Below, piece by piece: positions 1-4,497 of a DNA stretch of 6,399 bases. Origin of the DNA: an uncultured Subdoligranulum sp. (GTDB lineage: Bacteria > Bacillota > Clostridia > Oscillospirales > Ruminococcaceae); contig CAJFFY010000055.1 of the NCBI GenBank assembly GCA_904374465.1, positions 1 through 6,399 of the forward strand, in the 5' to 3' direction. How positions within the stretch are numbered: position 1 is the stretch's first letter; each line of letters begins with the position of its first letter. The notes under the pieces were generated by a model. The model was not told the DNA's origin. It saw only the letters and a program-made list of their open reading frames with translations, and ran no database searches. The position numbers were made by a program, and so were the translations under genes.

Positions 1-921
1 ACAGAAACCCCAGGCTATCAAATCCATCTTGGTAGCTTGGGTTTTCTGCTTTTCAGAATTATATTTTTTTGTCGTGTGCTTGACATACGGGTGGCGCAAG
101 TCGTGAAAACGGGCGTGGGGCAGCTGCAGCGCCGTCAGCACCTCGCCGAAATAGTGGCTCAGGTTGTCCGGGTCAGTCAGCTGGTCCTGGGTGTTGTAGA
201 CAACGAACCCCCCGGGCTGCACCGGGGCGCCGAACCGGGTTTCATGGCGGCGGCACTGCATTTCCAGCAGGGCAAACACCACGGCGGGCGCCGCGATGCG
301 CCGGGAACCGTCCCGCCCTTTGGTGGGACTGAACACCAGCTCGGTGACGCTCTGCCCCGGCTGCCGCTGACTGCGGGGCAGCCGCTTGACAGTCTGCCGC
401 AGATGCAGCTCCTGCTGGGACCAGTCCACGTCCCGCCAGCGCAAAGCACAGATCTCGCCCAGACGGCAGCCGGTGTACAGCGCCAGCAGGATGCCCATAT
501 TTTGCAGGTTGCCGTCCTGGAAAAGAAACCGCTCCAACGCCGCCTGCATGGCATCGGACATGGGCTGGATGGCCTTGCGTTGCACCTTGCGGATTACTGT
601 GCCGGGCACGGGGTTGGCAGCCAGGCGTCCCTCCTGTACGGCACATTTCAGCGCCACGTCCAGCACGACCCGCATATTCTTGATGGATTTGGCGCTCAGC
701 GGCCCGCCGGTCTTCCGATTGCCGCAGGCGGCTTCCCGGTTGAGAAACTGCTGCAGGATGCCGGTATTCAGTTCGCCCAGCGGCACGGCGCCGATGGCCG
801 GGACGACGTGCTTGTCCACAATATCCCGGTACTGGGCGTACCCGGCGGGTTTGCAGCTGGGGCGGATGTAACTTTCCAGCCAGTAGTGGAGCCAATCGGC
901 CAGGGTGGAAATGGCGGTCAT
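1..921 (-). CDS. Tyrosine recombinase/integrase, C-terminal catalytic end lost; open at left edge
   Basis: This frame is open from ATG at 921 to the window edge (307 codons, no stop). The start has a strong Shine-Dalgarno (AGGAGGTG, about 928-935) and lies 19 nt after the stop of the GHKL-nuclease gene, so the two are probably co-transcribed. Residues ~5-105 look like the helical core-binding (SAM-like) domain. The catalytic domain shows box I TGCRLGE with R153, a beta-hairpin lysine (TKGRDGSRRI, K201) and box II HDLRH with H273 and R276. Family members normally continue with an LGH motif and a nucleophilic tyrosine about 30-35 residues further on. Here the sequence switches after HDLRH to an AT-rich tail (PYVKHTTKKYNSEKQKTQ...) with no LGH and no correctly spaced Tyr, so the enzyme is probably inactive. 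The family call is firm. The 3' end is outside the window, so a rearranged but functional ending cannot be excluded. Confidence 0.85.
   Translation of the reverse strand, partial: MTAISTLADWLHYWLESYIRPSCKPAGYAQYRDIVDKHVVPAIGAVPLGELNTGILQQFLNREAACGNRKTGGPLSAKSIKNMRVVLDVALKCAVQEGRLAANPVPGTVIRKVQRKAIQPMSDAMQAALERFLFQDGNLQNMGILLALYTGCRLGEICALRWRDVDWSQQELHLRQTVKRLPRSQRQPGQSVTELVFSPTKGRDGSRRIAAPAVVFALLEMQCRRHETRFGAPVQPGGFVVYNTQDQLTDPDNLSHYFGEVLTALQLPHARFHDLRHPYVKHTTKKYNSEKQKTQATKMDLIAWGFC
2..48. repeat. Imperfect inverted repeat, 16-nt arms
   Basis: Arms 2-17 (CAGAAACCCCAGGCTA) and 33-48 (TAGCTTGGGTTTTCTG) pair over 16 positions with one mismatch and one G-T wobble on the plus strand, around a 15-nt loop. 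The repeat lies in the AT-richer tail that replaces the integrase C-terminus, so it belongs to whatever sequence was joined there. It may be a dispersed palindrome, an element end or a terminator-like hairpin. No T-run follows it directly (the nearest is at 65-70). Confidence 0.5.
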
Positions 922-940
922 AGGGACACCTCCTGTGCGA

Positions 941-2458
941 TCAGGCCAGACACTTTTCCTCGTGGGTGGCCAGCTTGATGTGGTAGGGCAGACTGGGTGA
1001 ACCGTCGGGCAGCGCCGGCGGGGTGAGCCGGTCGTTGATCAGCTCGGTCATCCGGGCCAGATCGCTGGTGTATTTGGGGACGATCAGCACGGCCTCGGTG
1101 GGCTGTACACCGTCCAGCACCAGCCCGTCCCAGTACATCTTGAGCTGATACAGATGCAGCGGCTCTCCCTTGGTGGCTTTCAGCTCATAGATGACCCGCT
1201 TGTCGGCCCCCTCGTCCAGGACATCGATGCGGGTGCCGGTGGGCCAGACGGTCATCTCGTCGGTCACCCGGTCCTGGGGATTCACCGCCAGCAGGGCGCT
1301 GATCCAGCGGCTTTGCAGGGCTTTCTCGGTGCAGGCTTTGGGGTGGGCCAGGGGTGGGACCTGCGCCAGCAGCGAAAACAGATTCTGCCAGTCCGGGTCG
1401 TTGGGGTTCAGGTTGGTCTTGTTGTTCAGGGTACTCAGCACGCCCCGGGGCAGTTCGGGCAGCAGCACTTCGCCCACAAATTCGTTGTAGTTGTTATGCC
1501 GCGCCAGGGGCATCCCGTTGGGACCCCGCCAGATTTCGGACAGCTGGGCGGTGGCGATGACCCGCTTGCCCAGCCGGATATCCACCCCCTGGGTGGGCTG
1601 GTTGCCCTGGTAGTAGTATTTGGCCTTGGCGCCCAGCACCAGATGGTCCCGCTTGTCCTCGTCCAGCGCCCCGTACCGGTAGACCACCGGAATGACCTGG
1701 CCGCCCATCTCCACCGTGAAGCGCCGCACAAGGGCGCCCGCAATCGGCACCGGGATGGGCGGCACCAGCTTGGCATCGGAACCCACCGCCGCGATGATTT
1801 TGGCGGAGGGTTCCATGGTGCGGCTGTCCAGGTCGAGGAACCCGCGGTAAGCGACACCCAGGTGTTCCACCAGCCAGGAGCGCAGCGTTTCCAGGTCGGT
1901 GGCCTTGCCGCCCCGTCCCTGCACCGACTGGGCAATGGCCAGCGGAACATGGATGCAGTAGACGGTGCCGGGATGATCCCGGGGGAGAGTGAGCTCCTGC
2001 GGCAGGGCGGGGGTATCCACCTCCTCCACCGTCATCTGCGGCGTGAATGGACCCTGGACTTTCAGGTAGCCGGCAGCACCCCGGCCGCGGGTGTACAGGG
2101 CCCAGGGGCGGTCGCCGCCGGTCAGGCTGGCCAGGGCGTTGTTGATGCCGAACCCATGCTCGTTGAGGCGGTTGCTGCCGGTGGGCAGACTGCCTAGCTG
2201 CAGGGCGTTTTCCAGCTGGGACAGGTCCATCCCGCTGCCCCAGTCAGCCACCACCAGCAGCAGCTCGTCCTTGGAGGAACCGGGGGCCAGTCCGATGAAA
2301 ATCAGGCCCTTTTCCCCGGGGAGGGAGGCGGCGATGGCATTGTCGCACAGTTCCATGACGCCCTGGTGGAAAGCCATGTTCTGTTTGGCCAGCCCGGCAA
2401 AGGTGTGCGGGGTAATGTTGATTTGAATGGAATGGAAATTCTTATGCAGTTCGTTCAT
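941..2458 (-). CDS. GHKL ATPase (MutL/MORC-like) fused to PD-(D/E)XK nuclease, 505 aa
   Basis: Residues ~15-175 form a GHKL ATP-binding fold: N box ELCDN (E36, D39, N40), G1 box DWGSG (72-76) and G2 loop NEHGFG (99-104). Residues ~245-360 resemble the S5-like domain of MutL/MORC proteins, with QGVDIRLGKRVI (290-301) and a lysine loop NNKTNLN (K347 candidate). Residues ~380-475 carry a PD-(D/E)XK nuclease signature: TRIDVLD (D412), YELKATKG (E425, K427) and a following helix YQLKMYWDGL (Q438). GHKL-S5 proteins fused to restriction-type nucleases are known in MutL/MORC-related restriction and conflict systems. ATP binding would be expected to drive dimer clamping that controls DNA cutting. The start is set by AAAGGAG (2466-2472), 7 nt before ATG. 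It lies downstream of the small genes and 19 nt upstream of the integrase. All key motifs look intact. Domain calls are strong; the biological role, probably defence or element maintenance, is inferred. Confidence 0.9.
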   Translation of the reverse strand: MNELHKNFHSIQINITPHTFAGLAKQNMAFHQGVMELCDNAIAASLPGEKGLIFIGLAPGSSKDELLLVVADWGSGMDLSQLENALQLGSLPTGSNRLNEHGFGINNALASLTGGDRPWALYTRGRGAAGYLKVQGPFTPQMTVEEVDTPALPQELTLPRDHPGTVYCIHVPLAIAQSVQGRGGKATDLETLRSWLVEHLGVAYRGFLDLDSRTMEPSAKIIAAVGSDAKLVPPIPVPIAGALVRRFTVEMGGQVIPVVYRYGALDEDKRDHLVLGAKAKYYYQGNQPTQGVDIRLGKRVIATAQLSEIWRGPNGMPLARHNNYNEFVGEVLLPELPRGVLSTLNNKTNLNPNDPDWQNLFSLLAQVPPLAHPKACTEKALQSRWISALLAVNPQDRVTDEMTVWPTGTRIDVLDEGADKRVIYELKATKGEPLHLYQLKMYWDGLVLDGVQPTEAVLIVPKYTSDLARMTELINDRLTPPALPDGSPSLPYHIKLATHEEKCLA

Positions 2459-2515
2459 GGTAAAACTCCTTTGTGATAGCTACAATGTAAGGAAAAACAG
2501 GGAAAAGCAAGGCGG

Positions 2516-2599
2516 CTATCTGGTGGAAAAACGGGGGTCGTGCCCGTGCTCGCGCTGCAGGTGGAGGGCAAGACAGCTGGTCACAGGGAAATTCAACAT
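2516..2599 (-). CDS. Possible 27-aa small ORF, overlaps end of the 73-aa gene
   Basis: ATG at 2599 overlaps the stop of the 73-aa gene (ATGTTGA), an arrangement that allows coupled re-initiation, but the upstream GAAGG is a weak RBS. The product ends LHLQREHGHDPRFSTR and stops at TAG 2516-2518. Its HLQREHGHDPR matches YLSRDHGRNPR of the 47-aa protein in pattern (L-x-R-[DE]-H-G-x-x-P-R). It could be a real small protein or the remnant of a duplicated copy of the 47-aa gene. The rest of the stretch 2459-2592 contains only the RBS of the GHKL gene; I see no convincing separate promoter. Confidence 0.3.
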   Translation of the reverse strand: MLNFPVTSCLALHLQREHGHDPRFSTR

Positions 2600-2814
2600 G
2601 AAATACCTTCTTTCTCCCGGATGGGTTGCAATGTCCAGAGAAACCGTTCGGAGGCGGGAATGATGCTTTGCAGCACAGCCTGTGCGTCGGCTTCGGACAA
2701 CCGGCAGGCCTGGTCAGGATCGGTGGTGAGGTACCAGTCCCTGTCCCGGTAGCGGGCCAGCAGGATGCCGTCCGAGCGGGTTACAATGAATGTTTTCGCG
2801 GCGTTTTGGCTCAT
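2593..2814 (-). CDS. Small hypothetical protein, 73 aa
   Basis: The start is supported by AGGAGC (2821-2826) 6 nt before ATG. The stop of the preceding 47-aa gene falls between this RBS and the start, which indicates translational coupling. The product begins MSQNAAKTFIVTRSDGILLA, then contains WYLTTDPDQACRLSEADAQA and a C-terminal stretch SERFLWTLQPI. The pattern (FIV-x-R-x-DG-x-x-L, then W-x-TTD-x-x-QA-x-x-[LF]-SEA-x-A) resembles small beta-beta-helix proteins common on phages and conjugative elements that have no assigned function. There is no signal peptide, membrane segment or cysteine cluster. It sits between the 47-aa gene and the GHKL-nuclease. It could be an accessory partner, an inhibitor of the nuclease or simple element cargo; the sequence does not decide. 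Confidence 0.7.
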   Translation of the reverse strand: MSQNAAKTFIVTRSDGILLARYRDRDWYLTTDPDQACRLSEADAQAVLQSIIPASERFLWTLQPIREKEGISC

Positions 2815-2817
2815 GGG

Positions 2818-2961
2818 TCAGCTCCTTTTTTCGGAAAAGCAGGAAGAGAAAACAGCCGGCCATTTTCTGTGCCAGTGGCGTGGATTGCGCCCGTGGTCGC
2901 GGCTCAGATAGGGGGCGATGTTTTCCAGGCCAGTCAGCAGATAGTAAAGCGTGTGTTTCAT
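2818..2961 (-). CDS. Small hypothetical protein, 47 aa, first gene of the operon
   Basis: ATG at 2961 follows a strong RBS (AAAAGGAGC, 2967-2975) at about 5 nt. The protein starts MKHTLYYLLTGLENIAPYLS, continues RDHGRNPRHWHRKW and ends SEKRS. It is rich in His, Arg and aromatic residues and strongly basic in its second half. It has no recognised domain. Its TGA (2818-2820) sits 3 nt before the ATG of the 73-aa gene, and its last codons form that gene's RBS, so the pair is clearly coupled. It is the first gene downstream of the dyad-controlled minus-strand promoter, with a ~90-nt leader. The motif L-S-R-D-H-G-R-N-P-R recurs in degenerate form in the 27-aa ORF further down. Function unknown. 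Confidence 0.6.
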   Translation of the reverse strand: MKHTLYYLLTGLENIAPYLSRDHGRNPRHWHRKWPAVFSSCFSEKRS

Positions 2962-2974
2962 GAGAAGCTCCTTT

Positions 2975-3005
2975 TTGATACATACATGTGCAAGTATGAT
3001 ATACT
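2975..3005 (+). promoter_or_regulatory. Plus-strand promoter candidate facing into the operon leader
   Basis: TTGATA (2975-2980), a 19-nt spacer and TATACT (3000-3005), with the first 18-bp dyad filling the spacer. It mirrors the minus-strand promoter at 3060-3088. A transcript starting near 3012 would run antisense to the operon leader and through the hairpin at 3006-3055. The long spacer lowers confidence. Confidence 0.4.
2981..2998. promoter_or_regulatory. Operator 1 (18-bp dyad)
   Basis: CATACATGTGCAAGTATG: 8-bp arms CATACATG and CAAGTATG around 2 bp, with one mismatch from perfect symmetry. It lies just upstream of the 47-aa gene's RBS and inside the spacer of the plus-strand promoter candidate. 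Confidence 0.6.
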
Positions 3006-3055
3006 GTGCAGTAAAAGAGCATGAGGAACTCGGGGGATGCTATCTTTTACTGTAC
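3006..3055. repeat. Hairpin at the 5' end of the operon leader
   Basis: Arms 3006-3022 (GTGCAGTAAAAGAGCAT) and 3037-3055 pair over 17 positions with one wobble and a 2-nt bulge, around a 14-nt loop (3023-3036). The start point predicted from the minus-strand promoter (~3053) puts this hairpin at the very 5' end of the operon mRNA. On the plus strand it is followed by ACTTTTATT, so it could also weakly terminate a short antisense RNA. Confidence 0.6.
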
Positions 3056-3059
3056 TTTT

Positions 3060-3088
3060 ATTATATCATACATGCACATGTATGTAAA
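3060..3088 (-). promoter_or_regulatory. Promoter of the small-protein/GHKL-nuclease/integrase operon
   Basis: On the minus strand: TTTACA (3088-3083), a 17-nt spacer and a consensus TATAAT (3065-3060). This is the best promoter in the window by match and spacing. The predicted start is near 3053, giving a ~90-nt leader to the ATG at 2961. The spacer is almost entirely occupied by operator 2, so a bound repressor would block RNA polymerase directly. Confidence 0.75.
3068..3085. promoter_or_regulatory. Operator 2 (18-bp dyad, perfect arms)
   Basis: CATACATG-CA-CATGTATG: perfect 8-bp inverted arms around a 2-bp centre, the best of the four dyads. It sits between the -35 and -10 of the minus-strand operon promoter, consistent with a repressor site for the adjacent ribbon-helix-helix protein. 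Confidence 0.7.
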
Positions 3089-3105
3089 TTGGAGAATTTC
3101 ACAAG

Positions 3106-3123
3106 CATACATGCGCAAGAACC
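3106..3123. promoter_or_regulatory. Operator 3 (one good half-site)
   Basis: CATACATGCGCAAGAACC keeps the left arm and centre of the dyad, but the right arm is degenerate. It is centred 38 bp from operator 2 and 37 bp from operator 4, between the two divergent promoters, and may be a lower-affinity auxiliary site. Confidence 0.45.
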
Positions 3124-3142
3124 GGCTCCATTGTGCACATTG

Positions 3143-3160
3143 CATACTTGCGCATGAATG
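3143..3160. promoter_or_regulatory. Operator 4 (18-bp dyad over the regulator promoter)
   Basis: CATACTTGCGCATGAATG: the dyad in opposite orientation with partly conserved arms. It covers the -35 of the regulator's own promoter (TTGCGC, 3148-3153), which suggests autoregulation. Confidence 0.6.
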
Positions 3161-3177
3161 ACTCCGCTTGCTATACT
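3148..3177 (+). promoter_or_regulatory. Promoter of the ribbon-helix-helix regulator gene
   Basis: TTGCGC (3148-3153), an 18-nt spacer and TATACT (3172-3177), about 40 nt upstream of the ATG at 3217. It overlaps operator 4, and its -10 hexamer is identical to that of the other plus-strand promoter candidate. Confidence 0.6.
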
Positions 3178-3216
3178 GGTTTCATACCATTTTATAAAGA
3201 GAAGGGAGGCTTTTCC

Positions 3217-3408
3217 ATGGGAAAAACATCCGCAGCGGTCAAAAACCGATATGCGGCGAAGGCGTATGACCGTATCAATCTGATTGTAAAAAAGGGGCAA
3301 AAGGAAATCATTCAGGCGCATGCGCAAAAGCGGAACGAAAGCGTGAACGGATTTATCAACCGCGCCATCGAAGAAGCGATGCAGCGGGATGACGAAAAAG
3401 AAAGCTGA
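3217..3408 (+). CDS. Ribbon-helix-helix (Arc-like) transcriptional regulator, 63 aa
   Basis: The start ATG at 3217 follows GAAGGGAGG (3201-3209). The protein has a basic N-terminal tail (VKNRYAAKAYD), a beta strand RINLIVK (19-25), helix A QKEIIQAHAQKR (28-39) and helix B ESVNGFINRAIEEAM (41-55). That is the order and length of an Arc/MetJ/CopG-type fold, which dimerises and inserts its beta ribbon into the DNA major groove at repeated palindromes. The gene is divergent from the small-protein/GHKL/integrase operon. Its upstream region holds four 18-bp dyads, two of them within promoters of both directions, so it is probably an autoregulated repressor of the operon. A longer reading from GTG 3133 is rejected because it would lie over the promoter and operator 4. 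An antitoxin role for this protein is possible but no toxin is recognised. Confidence 0.85.
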   Translation: MGKTSAAVKNRYAAKAYDRINLIVKKGQKEIIQAHAQKRNESVNGFINRAIEEAMQRDDEKES

Positions 3409-3430
3409 TGCTGGTGCGTGCATCCTAAAA

Positions 3431-3473
3431 ACTGCGGTGAAATTTCCCCAAGGAATTCCACCGCAGCGTTTTT
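3431..3473 (+). terminator. Rho-independent terminator after the regulator gene
   Basis: CTGCGGTG (3432-3439) pairs with CACCGCAG (3459-3466), extended inward by an A/T-rich stem with one bulge, then GCGTTTTT (T-run 3469-3473). It lies 23 nt after the stop of the regulator gene. The following stretch 3474-3568 has no gene or site I can support. Confidence 0.8.
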
Positions 3474-3568
3474 GTCTGTGGACAGGGTGGCTCCTCTGGT
3501 GCAGTCCCTGAAACCGGGGTCTCCCAGGGCATCCAAAGGTTCTGTCGGATTTTTGGGCAGGGCACAAA

Positions 3569-3597
3569 TTGACGGCCGGGCGTTTTTTGCCTATACT
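3569..3597 (+). promoter_or_regulatory. Promoter of the YhhN-family gene
   Basis: TTGACG (3569-3574), a 17-nt spacer and TATACT (3592-3597), about 33 nt before the GTG start. It separates this gene from the regulator unit. No copy of the 18-bp dyad is seen here. Confidence 0.7.
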
Positions 3598-3629
3598 GAA
3601 AGGGAAGCAATGCAAAGGAGGCGCGGCCG

Positions 3630-4298
3630 GTGAACATACCGTACATCGTGGGATTGGGCGCGGCCTACACCGCCGCCCTGGGGCTGCTGGTGCGGCGGCT
3701 GCATCTGCCGGGACGGGGGTATCTACCCGAAAAAACACTGTGCAGCCTCTGCTTTGTGGCCGTGGCGGCGGTGTGCGCTGCCCTGGGCAGCCGGGCTGAA
3801 GCTTTCTGGCATTTGCTGCCGGCGCTGCTGTGCTGTGTGGCGGGGGATGTGGTGCTGGCGCTCTACAACCACCTGCGCCGTCCGGGCCTGTTCCTGGCCG
3901 GGCTGGGGGCCTTCCTGGCCGGACACGCCCTGTTTGTGTGGGGGCTGTGCCGGCTGCAGCCCATGGGCTGGCCGGTGCCGCTGGCCGGGGTGCTGGGGGC
4001 GGTCGGCGCGGTGGTGCTGTCCGGTATGCCGGGCATGCAGACCGGGCGGATGCGCCCCTGGGTGGTGCTTTATGCGGCCTTTGTCTCGGCGCTGCTGGGC
4101 AAGGGACTGCAGCTGACCTTTGGCATGGGCCAGCCCTGGTGCTTTCTCGTGCTGGCAGGGGCGGCGCTGTTCTGGATCTCCGATCTGCTGATCCTGTTTT
4201 TGTATTTTTACCCTTCCCGGCACCCTGCCGTGCACGTGGCCAATCTTTTGACCTATTACTATGCTATGTTTCTGATTGCCGTCAGCCTCGCGTTCTGA
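3630..4298 (+). CDS. YhhN-family membrane protein (lysoplasmalogenase-like), 222 aa
   Basis: The start is GTG at 3630, chosen because AAAGGAGG (3614-3621) lies 8 nt upstream. The protein is almost entirely hydrophobic, with about eight predicted membrane segments. YhhN/TMEM86 landmarks appear in order: GDVVLAL (72-78), FLAGLGAFLAGHALF (88-102), WISDLLILF (182-190) and NLLTYYYAMFLIAVSL (205-220). The conserved acidic residues D73 and D185 sit where family members place their putative catalytic aspartates. Eukaryotic TMEM86 and some bacterial relatives hydrolyse the vinyl-ether bond of lysoplasmalogens; many Clostridia make plasmalogens, so this activity is plausible, but substrate cannot be read from sequence. 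The length is typical (~210-230 aa). It has its own promoter and terminator and seems unconnected with the neighbouring cassette. Confidence 0.85.
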   Translation: MNIPYIVGLGAAYTAALGLLVRRLHLPGRGYLPEKTLCSLCFVAVAAVCAALGSRAEAFWHLLPALLCCVAGDVVLALYNHLRRPGLFLAGLGAFLAGHALFVWGLCRLQPMGWPVPLAGVLGAVGAVVLSGMPGMQTGRMRPWVVLYAAFVSALLGKGLQLTFGMGQPWCFLVLAGAALFWISDLLILFLYFYPSRHPAVHVANLLTYYYAMFLIAVSLAF

Positions 4299-4332
4299 AA
4301 ACGGGGAGCACTCTATGAAGATAAACAAACAA

Positions 4333-4363
4333 GCCGGTCAACCCTTCGGTTGACCGGCCTTTT
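4333..4363 (+). terminator. Rho-independent terminator after the YhhN gene
   Basis: A perfect 11-bp stem, GCCGGTCAACC (4333-4343) with GGTTGACCGGC (4348-4358), a CTTC tetraloop and then CTTTT. It ends just before the left boundary of the IS200 element, so it belongs to the host gene. Confidence 0.9.
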
Positions 4364-4379
4364 CGTTCATATAAGAACT

Positions 4380-4394
4380 ACAAGCTATGCTTGT
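4380..4394. repeat. IS200 left-end subterminal hairpin
   Basis: ACAAGC (4380-4385) and GCTTGT (4389-4394) form a 6-bp stem with a TAT loop. Family transposases bind such a hairpin on single-stranded DNA at the left end. Confidence 0.6.
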
Positions 4395-4429
4395 GGGCGA
4401 ATATAGCACGAGCGTTGATACGGAAAAAA

Positions 4430-4491
4430 GAACCTCCTTTTGCTAAAATAGAAGCGGGTAACGCCAACCGCACTACAGCAAAAGGAGGTTC
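4430..4491 (+). promoter_or_regulatory. Leader hairpin that sequesters the tnpA ribosome binding site
   Basis: Perfect 15-bp arms GAACCTCCTTTTGCT (4430-4444) and AGCAAAAGGAGGTTC (4477-4491). The second arm contains the AAAGGAGG that serves the ATG at 4498, so folding of the mRNA would hide the RBS. IS200 elements are known to limit transposase synthesis with such a leader structure. The loop contains a 14-nt segment (4461-4474) complementary to the hairpin after the gene. Confidence 0.8.
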
Positions 4492-4497
4492 ATCCAA

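Noticed and set aside
37..978. 313-aa plus-strand ORF opposite the integrase
   Set aside because: It is the complement of a clear recombinase coding frame, has no RBS and a low-complexity composition typical of GC-rich antisense frames.
1154..2197. 347-aa plus-strand ORF opposite the GHKL-nuclease gene
   Set aside because: Gly/Gln/Val-rich shadow of an intact domain-bearing gene; no RBS and no recognisable domain.
2975..3088. Plasmid replication origin with iterons
   Set aside because: No replication initiator gene is visible; the dyads coincide with promoter elements and are better explained as operators.
2981..3160. CRISPR-like repeat array
   Set aside because: The repeated units are palindromic 18-mers, in mixed orientation, unevenly spaced (87, 38, 37 bp) and located on promoters; no spacer-repeat periodicity.
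3133..3216. GTG at 3133 as an upstream start extending the RHH regulator to 91 aa
   Set aside because: It would translate across operator 4 and the promoter; no RBS, whereas ATG 3217 has GAAGGGAGG and gives the normal RHH length.
3061..3738. 225-aa minus-strand ORF over the regulator and intergenic region
   Set aside because: It crosses a terminator and two promoters of the opposite strand and shows no domain pattern or RBS.
3723..4328. 201-aa minus-strand ORF opposite the YhhN gene
   Set aside because: Gln/His-rich antisense frame of a recognised membrane protein gene.
4315..4350. 11-codon ORF (ATG at 4315) after the YhhN gene with a GGGGAGC-like RBS
   Set aside because: Its codons run into the terminator stem; too short to support.
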